64,000 nucleotides of DNA from the NCBI GenBank assembly GCA_024229395.1, contig JAAESM010000074.1, forward strand, positions 186,001 through 250,000, given 5' to 3'. The position numbers were made by a program, and so were the translations under genes. The DNA is from Planctomycetota bacterium (GTDB lineage: Bacteria; Planctomycetota; UBA1135). Within the stretch, counting starts at the first letter, position 1. Each line of letters opens with the position of its first letter. The notes under the pieces are model-generated. The model was not told the DNA's origin. It saw nothing but the letters and a program-made list of their open reading frames with translations, and searched no databases. Shown piece by piece: positions 25,462-37,100 of the stretch.

Positions 25462-25758
25462 CGTGGTCTTACGACAGAAAGCGGCCAGATTGTACCGGTA
25501 TCGATGTAATTATGTAATCCGGTGCAAAAGCGCACGGGCGGTGCATTTTCGGAACAAAAACACTCTTTTCTCGAACCACCAGCTTGGCACACCAGTTGCC
25601 CTATTGAAGCGACATTTAAGGGTTTGCTTCGTTATTCGAGGCGAGATAACCGGCATGGAGCTGTTGGAAGGGGGAAACTTCGACGACTCCTTGTCGGTTT
25701 ATTTTTAGAGGTCCTTTGGCATCGTGCTATTCTGGATTTGCACATTAGGACTACTAAT
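25462..25758. other. Divergent intergenic region
   Basis: 297 bases without a gene, between the dehydrogenase (minus) and FG-GAP (plus) genes. Holds a TACAAT -10-like box for the minus strand (25489-25494), AT-rich direct repeats near 25505-25520, and a sigma-54-type promoter match on the plus strand. Confidence 0.5.
25584..25600 (+). promoter_or_regulatory. Candidate sigma-54 promoter
   Basis: TTGGCACACCAGTTGCC matches the -24/-12 consensus TTGGCAC-N5-TTGC with exact spacing. It lies 159 bases before the GTG of the FG-GAP gene and would start transcription near 25611. Confidence 0.5.
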
Positions 25759-26847
25759 GTGATTAAATCTGCACTGGCCCTTTTTCTTATCTGCTCCCCC
25801 CTTGCTGCCCAAGCTGGAGGAGAGTTCCGTGTGACCCACCGCTTCAATGGTCTTGCCCAAGAGGATTTGCTTGGACGCGGCATGGCATCAGCCGGCGATG
25901 TGAATGCCGATGGATATGCAGATACCCTTGTCGGCTCTCCCTGGGCGGATTCGATCATCACATCACCGAATGCTGGATATACGCAAACCTATTCCGGCTT
26001 GGCTGGTGGAAGCCAATTGCAAAGCCCCATGACTGGAAATGCAAAAGGGTTTGGTCGAGCGCTTGCTGGCGCAGGCGACGTGAATGCCGACGGCTATGAC
26101 GACTACATTGTTGGAGGCGAAGATCAATTCGCCATGAACTCCGTGTATGTTATTTCTGGCTTCGATGGATCCATACTCTTCAACCTTGGAGAAGAGATTG
26201 ATAGCGATTTCGGTGTTTCCGTAGACGGCATCGGCGACCTTGATGGCGACGGTCACGATGACCTCATCGTCGGAGCGACTGGCCAACGGATCAGGCGGTA
26301 TGACGGCACCAATGGCTTTGAGGACTTCGGCGAAGTCGTCGCCGGACTGGGCGATACAGATGGTGACGGCCAACCAGATTTCGCAGCCAGTACCCCGCGC
26401 AATTCATTCGCAAGCCATCGCGCTGGCTCCGTGTTCATCTACACTTGGGACAAAGGGATGAGCAGTGATCTCACCTCTATCTCTGCCTCCAGCGGCGGCA
26501 CAATCACCTTCGACCTGGACTTCAAGGATGGTGCAGCCTTCGATGAATACAAGATTTTGACCTCAGCCTCTGGAACCGGACCGACGAGCCTTGGAACCGA
26601 CATTCCGTTGACGCGGGATAACCTAGTCGAAGACACCTTCTTCGGCATTTATCCAGTGAGCAACCACACGGGCATGCACGGAATTCTGGACATCCCGGGT
26701 GATGCGACCGGCAGCATTGCCGTGCCTGCTGGTCTTTCCCCAACCTTGATTGGCCGCACCTTCTGGTTCGCTGCGATCACGACTTTGCCAACTGCCTACA
26801 TCCCGCGCTTCAGCTCGGTGGCCATCCCGATCGAGATCACGCCTTAA
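25759..26847 (+). CDS. Exported FG-GAP (integrin-alpha-like) repeat protein
   Basis: 362 residues from GTG 25759, chosen because AGGA lies 8 bases upstream and a signal peptide follows at once (IKSALALFLICSPLAAQA). At least four FG-GAP repeats with calcium-binding Asp loops are visible: GDVNADGYADTLVGSPWAD, GDVNADGYDDYIVGGED, GDLDGDGHDDLIVGATG and GDTDGDGQPDFAASTPR. The C-terminal 130 residues form a beta-rich module ending PAGLSPTLIGRTFWFAAIT. Probably a surface or secreted binding protein; ligand unknown. A longer upstream extension of the frame has no signal peptide and is unlikely. Confidence 0.85.
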   Translation: MIKSALALFLICSPLAAQAGGEFRVTHRFNGLAQEDLLGRGMASAGDVNADGYADTLVGSPWADSIITSPNAGYTQTYSGLAGGSQLQSPMTGNAKGFGRALAGAGDVNADGYDDYIVGGEDQFAMNSVYVISGFDGSILFNLGEEIDSDFGVSVDGIGDLDGDGHDDLIVGATGQRIRRYDGTNGFEDFGEVVAGLGDTDGDGQPDFAASTPRNSFASHRAGSVFIYTWDKGMSSDLTSISASSGGTITFDLDFKDGAAFDEYKILTSASGTGPTSLGTDIPLTRDNLVEDTFFGIYPVSNHTGMHGILDIPGDATGSIAVPAGLSPTLIGRTFWFAAITTLPTAYIPRFSSVAIPIEITP

Positions 26848-28021
26848 GCAAACCCGCGCTCGCCTGGCCGTCGGCGAACTTGCCGTCGAAGAGGTCGTGG
26901 GGTGGCCAACCGAGCCAATCGCGCAGGCATTCGCTGAATACGGCGCGGAAGTCGATGCCAGCCTTGAGGTTGCCTTGATCGAGATCGGTCAGGCTTGGCG
27001 CCTTGCCAATCAGGCCACCTCTGGCCCCACCGCCAATGACAAACATTGGACCAGCAGCACCATGGTCAGTGCCGGCCGAACCATTTTCAGCGACACGTCG
27101 ACCGAACTCGCTGTAGATCAAGACCATGGTGTTCTGGTAACTGCCATCGACGGCAAGATCGTTGCGGAAAGCGGCGGTGGCTTCGCCGAGTTGCTGCAAC
27201 AACGAAGCATGTGCACCGAGTTGCAAGGCATGTGTATCGAAACCACCAAGACGAGTCCACATGACTTGCGGGCCGTCGTCGGCGCGCGCGAAACGCGCCA
27301 TTAGCTTAAGGCGATCAGCCAAAGCCGAATCAGGGTAGTGCTTGCCTTCGGGAACCTTGGCCGCAACTGCACGCAAGCGGTTCGAGGCCTCGTAAGCCAG
27401 GGAGGATGCCTGATGGATTAGCGCCAAGGCGCCACTCTGGTTCATCTCCTCTGGCATCTGCGGCAGGCGATCGACATAGAAGGACTCCATGTCGCCTACG
27501 GTCAAGCCGGTGCCGGTTGCAGTCTTCAACAACAGAGGTGCCTCTGCAACGCCAAGGGCGACCGGTGGCAGCAAGGCAGAGCTGCGCCGGCTAGCGGCGC
27601 TGCCTAACCAACCAGTGCTCGATTCGGTCATATTGCGTTTGCCGCTATGCCAGATATCGCGTGAGACGAAGTGCGAGTAATCGGGGCGGTCGTAACCGAC
27701 AGCCTGCAACATACTCAGGGCACCTTCTTGGTACAGTTCTTGCCAAGCGCTAAGCGAAGGATGCAGCGAGAAGTCATCGTTCAGCTTGATCAGGCTTTTG
27801 CCCTTCAAGCCCAACTCCGGGCGCGCCTGGTAATAGGCATCGTTGCTGCTCGGCACCAAAGTGTTCAAGCCATCGTTGCCGCCATCGAGGAAGATCATCA
27901 CCAAGCGACGCTTGGAATCCTGCGGACTAAGAGCGGCACGCATGCCAGCCATAGAAACGCCCGGCAATAACATGGCCCCAGCGCCGGCTAGGCGAAGGAA
28001 ATCGCGACGGGTTGGGCTCAT
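26837..28021 (-). CDS. DUF1501 family Tat-exported protein
   Basis: 394 residues. Twin-arginine signal (SPTRRDFLRLAGAGAMLLPG). The alkaline-phosphatase/sulfatase-like DUF1501 core begins RRLVMIFLDGGNDGLNTLVP and ends with MVLIYSEFGRRVAENGSAGTDHGAAGPMF type sequence. Function of the family is not established; it is almost always encoded next to a DUF1800 gene, as here (34 bases apart). Exported to the periplasm in folded form, presumably after cofactor or metal loading. It ends 11 bases inside the convergent FG-GAP gene. Confidence 0.9.
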   Translation of the reverse strand: MSPTRRDFLRLAGAGAMLLPGVSMAGMRAALSPQDSKRRLVMIFLDGGNDGLNTLVPSSNDAYYQARPELGLKGKSLIKLNDDFSLHPSLSAWQELYQEGALSMLQAVGYDRPDYSHFVSRDIWHSGKRNMTESSTGWLGSAASRRSSALLPPVALGVAEAPLLLKTATGTGLTVGDMESFYVDRLPQMPEEMNQSGALALIHQASSLAYEASNRLRAVAAKVPEGKHYPDSALADRLKLMARFARADDGPQVMWTRLGGFDTHALQLGAHASLLQQLGEATAAFRNDLAVDGSYQNTMVLIYSEFGRRVAENGSAGTDHGAAGPMFVIGGGARGGLIGKAPSLTDLDQGNLKAGIDFRAVFSECLRDWLGWPPHDLFDGKFADGQASAGLLKA

Positions 28022-28055
28022 GACTTAGTGCGCTCCAATGGGTTGAGGGCCAGAT

Positions 28056-29432
28056 TCATGATAGGTGGTACTCCGGCAGGCACATCACCGAGTAAGCAGT
28101 TTCTTGCAACAAGGTGGTGGTGACGCGATTCGGGGAAGACTCCAGTTGGTTCTGAAGAGTTGCACGGCGTTCCTCCCCTAACCCGGTGGGCAGCATGACT
28201 CTCAACACGTCGTCGAGCAAAGCCTTGGCCTGCAAGCGATGGCGCTCGGGGAACAACTTGCCCAACGGGGCGTCGCGCATAAAACCGCGGCGTCCAGCGG
28301 CAACGGCAAAAGCAAACTTGGTGCGCTCCAACCACGATGCGGTGTGAATCCAAGCACTGCCGCCTTGCCAACCTTGCACACCAGGAGGCTCGAATAACTC
28401 TTGCCCCATGCGCGCACAAGCCGCATCCATCTCGCGTGGATCGGGGCGGCCACTGACCGCACGGATCACGCCGACCACATAGTCGATGGGCGACTTAATC
28501 AATGAGAACATGGATGGCGTGGCATGGAAAGCACGTGACGACAGCAAGGTGCGCACCAGCCAACCGGTGTCGAGGTCATGCTCACGCCAACGCTCGGCGA
28601 GCAGTTGCAATACATCTTTCGGTGGATCGGGCGAAACGTAGTAACGCCACAACTTGTTGACCAGGAAATCCGCACATGCTGGTTGCTCGATGATGAGGTC
28701 GACCAGTTGCTTGCCATTTTGGATGGTCTTACCGAAGACCTTCTTCGGTTCCGGATCGTGGAACATCTTTTCGAAAACGAAACTACCTTGACGCACCGTG
28801 TTGCCGGTCAAGGCGCGCGCGGCTTCGCGGATGTCGGCCTCGGTGTAGTTCCCTGGGCCAAGGGCGAACAGCTCGAACAACTCGCGCGCCAAGTTCTCGT
28901 TCGGCAAACCGCGACGGTTCGAATCACCATCCAGGAAGCGCAGCATGGCAGGGTCTTCCACCATGGCGTGCAGCAACTTACGGAAAGGTCCAGCACCCAA
29001 GACCAACTGTGCGCTGTGCTGGGTGAGCATCTGTTGTCCGTCGGCGATCTTGCTCCATGTGGTGGAGAAATGATCGTGCCAGAACACAGCTAGGCGGTTG
29101 CCCAAGGCGTACTCATCTTGAGCCAGCTTCATCAACCACCACGAAGCTAGGCGCGGACGTTCATTGGTGGCGGCCAAAGCTACACCACTGGCACCCCAAA
29201 TGCTTTCCAGACTGATGTCGCTTGGGGTGAAGAGGCGTTCCATCACACCATGCGCAGTACTGCGACGCATCTCCTCGACCTGGCCAGGCCTTGCTCCACC
29301 GACGGCTCGGCGCAACAGGTGCGCGACATGGTGTGCATCCCATGGGCCATGACCGAGCTGAGGGTCATAGGCCTCCAACGCGGCAGCCGGATCTTGCGGC
29401 AGCGCTACGAAGGGTTCGCGAGGGGATGACAT
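28056..29432 (-). CDS. DUF1800 family protein
   Basis: 458 residues, largely helical. Family motifs seen: HHVAHLLRRAVGGARPGQVE, LAVFWHDHFSTTWSKI, FLDGDSNRRGLPNENLAREL and EADIREAARALTGN. The function is unknown; co-occurrence with DUF1501 in Planctomycetota, Verrucomicrobiota and some Proteobacteria suggests the two act together, possibly on large extracellular polymers. No signal peptide was recognised; it may be carried out by its Tat-exported partner. It lies 11 bases after the preceding gene, in the macroglobulin operon. Confidence 0.9.
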   Translation of the reverse strand: MSSPREPFVALPQDPAAALEAYDPQLGHGPWDAHHVAHLLRRAVGGARPGQVEEMRRSTAHGVMERLFTPSDISLESIWGASGVALAATNERPRLASWWLMKLAQDEYALGNRLAVFWHDHFSTTWSKIADGQQMLTQHSAQLVLGAGPFRKLLHAMVEDPAMLRFLDGDSNRRGLPNENLARELFELFALGPGNYTEADIREAARALTGNTVRQGSFVFEKMFHDPEPKKVFGKTIQNGKQLVDLIIEQPACADFLVNKLWRYYVSPDPPKDVLQLLAERWREHDLDTGWLVRTLLSSRAFHATPSMFSLIKSPIDYVVGVIRAVSGRPDPREMDAACARMGQELFEPPGVQGWQGGSAWIHTASWLERTKFAFAVAAGRRGFMRDAPLGKLFPERHRLQAKALLDDVLRVMLPTGLGEERRATLQNQLESSPNRVTTTLLQETAYSVMCLPEYHLS

Positions 29433-29443
29433 GAGGGTGGTGA

Positions 29444-31117
29444 CTAGGGTGCGGCTTGAATACCGAACTGCATGGACATCAGTCCTTCATCAAGGCGGCT
29501 TGAGATACTGACCGTATCGAAGATAGCCAGTGCAGACATCATCATATCGACGAAGGTGTTGGCTGCGGCAATGTCGCCGCCTTCCTCCAGGAGACGGTTA
29601 GCAACTAGGATGTTGCGGTCGCGTTCCATGATGGTGAGCAGCTGTGGCATCTCCAGGTCCAGCCACATGCCGTGAGCGATGACCGATTCGGTGGGAGCGA
29701 CGGCAATCTCTTTCAGCAGGCTGAGCGATGACGAAATCCAGATCGCACCATCCTTGGCGATTAACATTGACGGCGACACGTTGTGCGCGGCACTGAGTGG
29801 TTTGCCTTCTGGCGGGCGACGGTAACTCGAGGAATAGAGGCTGCCTTGTTCGATTTCCTCGACCTTCATCAGCAACGACTCCTTGCCCATACCGCCATCC
29901 TCGAAGTTGGCGAAGGTGATCGCGGCCATGAAGGCGTTGACGAAGGAATCCTTGAGGTCGGCCGGTGCATCTTCCTTCATGCGGAAACCGACGGCGCCAG
30001 TTGGGTATTCGATTGGCAGGCCTGCGCGCTCGGCTTCGGGCAAGGTGGCAGCGATCAAACGCATGTCGCTCTGCAACCATGCGAAGACTTCGGAGCCGGG
30101 GTCACGACCGAACAGCAAGGCCATGACGCCGTCGCCCTCGACCGATTCGACTACAGCGCGCTCCTGCATGTAGAGGTGGCGCGCGGTCCACCACTGACCC
30201 AGGTCGCGGGTGAAGATGCCGTGCAAAACCACGCTATCGATCAATGGCATGGGAATTTGATATGGCGCTGGGAAGAACGGCGCGTGGCTTTCGGTGATCT
30301 TGTCGTTGGCAGGTGCGAACAGCTCCCCCATCACATGCCCACTCTCGATGCGCAATGATCCGCCCAGCCATGCGGCCGTGCGCAAGACTTCGTGGGCGTC
30401 ACCGAGTAGGTAAGAGGCGACGGCATCTTCAGGGCGTTCGGGATAACCATTGGCGCGAAGCAAATCACCATTGATCCAAGCAAAGGCTTGGGCGCCACGA
30501 CGATCGGCGGCACTGCGGCAATCCGGGGGGATGGACTGCTTGCGTAGTTGCGCCAGCGGCGTGTCGAGGTAACGCTTTAATAAGGCGGCGTTGGTACCGA
30601 AGGCAAATCGATCTTCAGAACGCAGCAACGTGAGTGCCTCAAGACTGACCTGCCAGGACTCCTCGGCAATCTGATTACGAGCGATGCCTGCCATTCCGAG
30701 CAGCGGCGCCAGACAATCTTGTGCCAACTCGCCGTCGTGACCGTTCAGCAACACGGTCAGGTCGAACTCGCCGGGAGCGGACTTGGCGGTCATCAGGAAC
30801 AACGCGCCGTCGCCAGCGATCGCACTGAAGAACAACTTGGCATCGCCCAAAGCCGGTGAAAGAAAGGTCTGCCAACCCACCTCGACCATCGGATATTGCG
30901 GCAAGGACTGCAGGGTGGACCAGAGATCCGACTCCATCAACTTGTGCTTGAAGCGGCTGTCGAGCAGTTGGCCGACGAGTTCCTGCGGTGCGGAAATCTC
31001 GGCGGCAATCAGTGGCGCTGGCAGGCTACCAATAACCTTGACGGAGCCGGAGCCACTCGTTGTGTCGGGCGCAGTGCCGACTTGGGGCAGGAGCAAGACA
31101 AGGGTAAGTGCCAGCAT
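29444..31117 (-). CDS. Exported protein of unknown function, DUF3352-like
   Basis: 557 residues with an N-terminal hydrophobic signal (MLALTLVLLLPQVG). The body alternates beta strands and helices in two similar halves (for example GWQTFLSPALGDAKLFFSAI and AFMAAITFANFEDG). Resembles the poorly characterised DUF3352 proteins of planctomycetes, though I could not identify a decisive motif. Located between the giant macroglobulin-like gene (72 bases upstream) and the DUF1800/DUF1501 pair (11 bases downstream), all on the same strand, so it is probably part of an envelope complex with them. Confidence 0.55.
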   Translation of the reverse strand: MLALTLVLLLPQVGTAPDTTSGSGSVKVIGSLPAPLIAAEISAPQELVGQLLDSRFKHKLMESDLWSTLQSLPQYPMVEVGWQTFLSPALGDAKLFFSAIAGDGALFLMTAKSAPGEFDLTVLLNGHDGELAQDCLAPLLGMAGIARNQIAEESWQVSLEALTLLRSEDRFAFGTNAALLKRYLDTPLAQLRKQSIPPDCRSAADRRGAQAFAWINGDLLRANGYPERPEDAVASYLLGDAHEVLRTAAWLGGSLRIESGHVMGELFAPANDKITESHAPFFPAPYQIPMPLIDSVVLHGIFTRDLGQWWTARHLYMQERAVVESVEGDGVMALLFGRDPGSEVFAWLQSDMRLIAATLPEAERAGLPIEYPTGAVGFRMKEDAPADLKDSFVNAFMAAITFANFEDGGMGKESLLMKVEEIEQGSLYSSSYRRPPEGKPLSAAHNVSPSMLIAKDGAIWISSSLSLLKEIAVAPTESVIAHGMWLDLEMPQLLTIMERDRNILVANRLLEEGGDIAAANTFVDMMMSALAIFDTVSISSRLDEGLMSMQFGIQAAP

Positions 31118-31189
31118 GATAGACGTGAGACCGCTCGGAGGGCAGCGTGGTTGCAGCCTTCCGGGGTTTTTACAGCCTACCGCTAGGCC

Positions 31190-34100
31190 CTATTGAAGTT
31201 TGTTCAATTCCAAACCTTGTGACTTGGACTTCTGCTGCTGTTCCAAGTTGCGCGAACGCTCTTGCTGCTGCAGGTCGTTGAAGCCACGCACATTGTCAAA
31301 GTAGGACTCGTTGTCGAGCATCTGCTGAGGCATGCCGTCGGAATCATCGTTCATTCCTTCCAAGCCAAGATCGAAATCCATGGCAAGCTGACCGGCGCCG
31401 GCACCACGGTAGAACGCGTAGTGACGACCACTGTGACGGGCGATGACGGTTGCAGGACCATTGAATCCATCCGCCAGGTACAGACCACGTGGATCGGTGC
31501 GGCCGGAGATGAAGTTCGAATCGTAGGAACCGATCACGCGGACATCGACGTCGCGCAGGTAGTGACCATCTTCGCGATCCACGGCTTGCACGCGCACGCC
31601 GTTCGGACCAACGTTCGCCACTTCCAATTCAAAATCACTGACTAACACCATGCCCGAAGCATGGATCGTGTCAGCGCGGCAGATCACCAGATAAGCTCCG
31701 GCCTCTGGCAGCTTCAACTCGACCTCGTGATCTTGCTGACGCATCGAACCATTGTCCGGCAGTTTCAAGCTGCGGCGGATGACCGGCTCAATGCCCGCCA
31801 AGTTCACCGACGTGATTCCGGCCAGGTTCTTCTCGCGCAAGTACAGAGTCATCAAGTCGACTGGGTATACCAGCAACTCAGCCTCTTGGATGTTGCGATA
31901 GTGCAACTCGAACTTGGCCTTCTCGCCAGGCGAGACTTCGGTGACCTCATCCACCATCAAGCCACGGCGACGGAATCCTTCGAGCACCAGGCCGGCGTCG
32001 GCGAAAACCGTGCTGACCTTCTCGTAGTAAGTGGCGGCACTGACGAAATCCCGTTTGGCGTGATGAATCTGGCCAAGGATGTACAAGGCCAGTTCACGGT
32101 TCTCGGAATGAGACTCGCGACCGTTGGCATCTTTGTAGACGGCATCGGCGATTCCTTGCAACAGCTTCATCGACTTCTTGTCGTTGCCCATGGTCCACTC
32201 GGCGACCGCTTGGGTGTAGACGAAGGCATCGTTGAAGCGTGGCTCCTCGTAGCGCGCCGCGAACTCTGCGGACAAGCGTGAAGCGTTCTCGAAATCCTCA
32301 AGGTCCAAGTAAGCACTCACCATGTTCAGCGCCGCATCCGGTGCGGTTGGATCATCGGCGTAGAGGCTGAGGAATCGCTTCAGCAAAGTCACGCTTTCAT
32401 AAAGCAGGACGGCGCGGTCACGCTGCGCCAAGCGCAGACTGCGATCGCGGTGCGCTTCCGGCGCGGCTTGCATCAGGCGGTCGGCCAGAGTCAAAGCAGT
32501 CTCGACCACGCGCGGGAAGTCCGGGTACTCCATCCAGAAACGATGCAGTGCCTCGGTGGCGTCGTGGAAGTTGTTTTGCTGCTCGAGCACGGCGACCACT
32601 TGAAGGTCCATGCTGAAAGTCTCTTCCGCGACCGCAGCAAAGATCCGTGCGGAACGTTCGAACTCACCAAGATCACGATAAGCCTGTGCGATCTTCGACA
32701 TGCGCGCGAAGGTCACCGTGAGTGACGGGTTCTTCTCCTTCAGGATCTCGAAGTAACGGACCATGCGGTTGGCGTCGTTACGATCGATCGCCAGCTCCAA
32801 CATGATGCGCGAGGATTCGAGCAGCTGTGGAGTGCGCAGGTACTTACCGAACTCTTCATCCAACTGGTTCAACTGATCCCATGCGAGACCCTTGTCGTCA
32901 GCCAAGTATGCCGCCACACCAACGGAGTAGAGTTCATCCGGAGTGGTGCGATACTGATCGTTGGAGAACTGGCCGCGCGGCAGCACTTCCAGGTCGCGGG
33001 TGGCACCAACACCACGTAGCGAACGGTCGTAAGCACTATGCACGGTAACCGGCAGCAAACGATACTTGCCAGGAACCAAGCCACGCATGCGGAATTGCAA
33101 GTTGCCACTACTGCGCGTGCGACCGACGTCGACGAACAAGCGGCCATTGCGCTCCATCCATGACTCGTAATTACCAGTCACGGAATCCTCGACCACATGT
33201 GCGCCTGCCGGCAATGGAATCTCCAGAGTGATGAAGTCCTGCGAGCCGACGACCTCGCCGTTATGGGATTCGCGTCGGAAGGATACGTACATCGGTGCGG
33301 CAGTGCCGTACTCGAGCTGGGTGATCTCGTTGCGCCATTGCTCCAGCGAACGATCCACCGAGCTGAAACCAGGCTGATACTCGCGACCGTTGTACATGGT
33401 CGGTGCGGCCATCAAGTAAGTGCGCCAGACCTTGAGGTGGTCCCCCTCATTCTCTTTGGGTTGGGTATCGAAGCCTTCCAAGGTGGCGGTGAAGTGTGGC
33501 TTGCCGCGGCCCTTCAACTTGAGGTTGAACTGCACATTCGGAGCGCCATCGATCAAGCCGACCATGCCATGCAAGTCGATGCTGGTCTGCTTCGGACCGA
33601 GCTTGAAGGTTTCGGACTTGCCGCCGTTGATGCTGACCGTGACTTGGGCGTCACGATCGTTCAATCCGGAAACGGTGCGGTGCGAGCTGATCGCAGCCAA
33701 AGCCATTCCGTGTGCGCCATTGCCATACCATGGGCGTTGCGACATCAGCGCCTGCTCCAGTTCGGGGATTGCCGAATGTGCAGGATCGATGCGCAAGCAA
33801 GTGGTCAGCAACAGAGCCTGCAGCTCCACCGGCGAGCTGCACCAGCTCACGGTATCGATGCGCTTGGTGGTCTCGCGACGCAGCGAAACCTCAAGCATCT
33901 CCTTGGCCATCGAATCACTACCCATCTCGCCGAGTGCCAATGCGGTGTATGCCGCAGCTGCTGGGCTCAAGTTGGCGCGCGAGCGATGCAGGCTGTTGGC
34001 CAAGCCAAAATCCACGCTATCCGAAAGGCTCAATGCATAGATCAAGATGGCGCGCGTGAATGGCAACTGCTTATCGGCCGACGACAGGGAGTTGCGCATG

Positions 34101-37100
34101 AAGTTGCGGCCGCTGCCAAGTCGATTCTGTGGCAAGTCAAGACCGAACTCTTGCGCGGCCTCAAGTGCGATCATCACACGTGCCGTCACTTCCGCCTGCG
34201 CAGATTGGTTGCGACTGGACCATGCCCATCCGCCTTTGCTTTGTTGGGTTGCCAACAAGGTGGTGACCAAGCCGTTGGCCCTGGTCAACAGGGCTGCATA
34301 AGCTGGATGCTCGGTCTTACGCGTATCGCGCATGTGATTCAGCACTCCAAGTACGCCTTGCAGTTCACCCGCGAAACCTGGGTTTCGCAGTGGACCGTCG
34401 TAACGCAGCGAGTGGCCGCTGCGTAGGTAAGGAGCCGAACCGTTCAGCGCTTCTTCGATCAGCATCTGATCAATGCCCAAACCGATGTGCAGGCTCCAAC
34501 TTGGACTTGCATAGGCACTGTTCGGAAGCTGCAAAATAAAGGCGCTATCCGAAACTAGTTGGCCGGAATGCTGATCGGCAACTGCCAATCCCCAAGGCAC
34601 GACCGGAACGTCGTGCTTGGTCGAGGCAAGGACCTGGAAGCGCTCGTTGCCATCGATGGCGCGGAACTCGCCGCTTGCACTGAGGCTAACAACTACATCG
34701 GCAGCGATGTTGCCAGGAACCGGACTCGGCAAGGAAATCTGCAGGTCTTGGACGTCGGAACCATCGAAGTGCAGGGTCTCTTCCACCAGCTGCTTACCGC
34801 TTGGGTAGTTCAACTCGAGCACTAGGTCGACGTCGCCGGCCATGCCGGACATGTTGTGCGCGCGTGCGATGACCGATGCCTGATCGCCTTCCAGGAAGAT
34901 CGACGGCGTACGCAACTCGACCATGAAGTCGGCGCGCGTGATGACCGATGCGGTGCTTTGACCGACTGCACTTCCCTTGTCCACACCGCGGCACATCAAG
35001 CGCCAGCGCGTGCTGAGTTGCGGCGCAGTGAAAGTTACCGTGGCCTTGCCTTTGCGGTCGGTCCTGATCGAGGGCTGCCAAGTTGCGGTTAGTGCATCGA
35101 CGATCTCTTCATCGACCTGACCGACCAAAGCTTTGCTTGCGGACTCCGCGTACGCAAACTTTCCACCGAAGTAAGTGGCAGCGCCTTGCTCACGGCGCAA
35201 GCTCTTCTTGCCACCGCGGCCACCGTAGCGACCGCCAGCTCCGCCACTGATTCCGATGGCATCGTTACTGACATACCCGAGTTCCTCAAGCTCCATCCCC
35301 TCCATGGGAGCATCGGCCGAGAGTCGACCGCGAGCTGCCTGCGAACTTGGCGCTCCGGGGCTGCTCGGCGGAGTACTGTCGCCAGGACCTTTGTACTCAC
35401 CTGACTTGCGCAGCTTGTCGGTGGCGCGGTCTTTCCCTTCCGCCCATGCCTTCTCAGCCTTCAAGCGCTCGTCTTCTTCCAACAAGGCTGCTGCGATATC
35501 GGTGGTCACCCCGCTGTAAAAGAATTCATTACTGGCGTAGGTACGGAAGGCCTCGCGCCGCTGCCCGTATCCGCGGAAGCTGTTGAGGATGTTGCCCGAT
35601 GCGTCAGGATGCAACTCAAATAGAGAAGCATCAACTGCAGCGAAACTCAACTCGGTGGAAACGGGTTCACCGAGTTGATTGACGACCTCGATATCGACCT
35701 CGACCGTCTCACCTGGATGCACGATGTCTTTGCGTGGCTTCATTGTCACGACCAGGTTGCGGGTCACGCTGAAGCCGCGTTGTGCCTGATAGAAATCATC
35801 GCCGTGCATCATGTTGATGGTGACCAGTAAGTCCGGGAAGAACTTATCCGGCACATCGATATCTAGTTGATGCACACCTTCGCTCAACGGCACCAAACGA
35901 TAGTCAAGAATGCTTCCACCTTCGAAGGTGACCAACAGCAAGCCATTGCCGGCGCGGTTGACAACTTCCAATGGCATCTTGCCACCGACCTCAAGGCTGC
36001 CTGCATCAGAGAGCAATCGCAGCTTGGTGTCATCGTCTTGACCTGAAACGAAGAAGTCCTTGCGCGCGGTCACTGGGTTACCGAAGCGGTCCGTGCCTTC
36101 CAAGGACACGAAGTGGAAACCGCCCTTCTCAGGGACCAGTTGCGCCATCAGTCGACCCTCATCCTTGGTTATCACTTCTTGGCTGCTCACTTCTTCATCT
36201 ACCCAACGACCGAAGTCATCGGCGTAGCGGCGCATCAGACGCAGCTTCATACCGCGTTCGACTTGCGTACCATCCGGTGCGAAGGCGCTGATCGGCAGCG
36301 GGATATCACGACCGAGCAGATAGACATCTTCCATCGAACCAAGGCCAATGCGGAAGCCAGTCGCGGACAGCAAGGTCGCGACCGAGGCATGCACATTCTC
36401 TTCGACCAAGGTGGCCTGGAAGTACAAAGTGCCGGTGTTATCCAACGAACGCGTATCGAAGGTCAAGGTGAACTTGCCGTCGTTGTCGGTGCGCACGTCA
36501 TGGCGCTTGCCGGCAGGATCAATCACTTGTAATGCAGCGTCGGCAACAGCTTCGCCGTAGCTGTACTTGGCAGCCAGTTCGAACTCAATCTGCTCGCCGC
36601 GGTAATAGACATCGCGGTCGAGGTCCATCTCGATCTCGATGCGCTTGACCTTGAATTCCTGGACCACGAAGTGTGAGGTATGGACACGACCGCTTGGCGA
36701 TTCGCAACGCACCATGTAGCGACCGGGCAATGCGCCGGCGGACAAACGCGCCTCGCCGTTCAAGGAACCGAAATCACTCAACGGCAGGCTTTCGCGATGA
36801 ACCACACGACCACTGGAATCAACCATGGTCACGCGCCATTGCTCCCCCTTCTTGAAGGTGAACACGCCTTCATCCACTTCACGCAGCACCGCGCGCCATG
36901 AAACCATTGCGCCAGGCTGATAGGCGGATGCCTCGGTGAAGACGAAACCACTTGGCTCCAAGGAATGTGCCACGCCGGTGTTGCCGACCCAAGTACTGGT
37001 CGATGCCACACCACGCTTATCCTTGGCGAAGACGCGCACATCACGCACATCTTTGTAACCGAGCTCCTCGAAGTCGATCTGGGCGACGCCATCGCGGCCG

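Noticed and set aside
33197-34426. 409-codon plus-strand open frame
   Set aside because: Entirely antisense to the macroglobulin gene, rich in His and Gln, with no recognisable motif; a codon-bias shadow.
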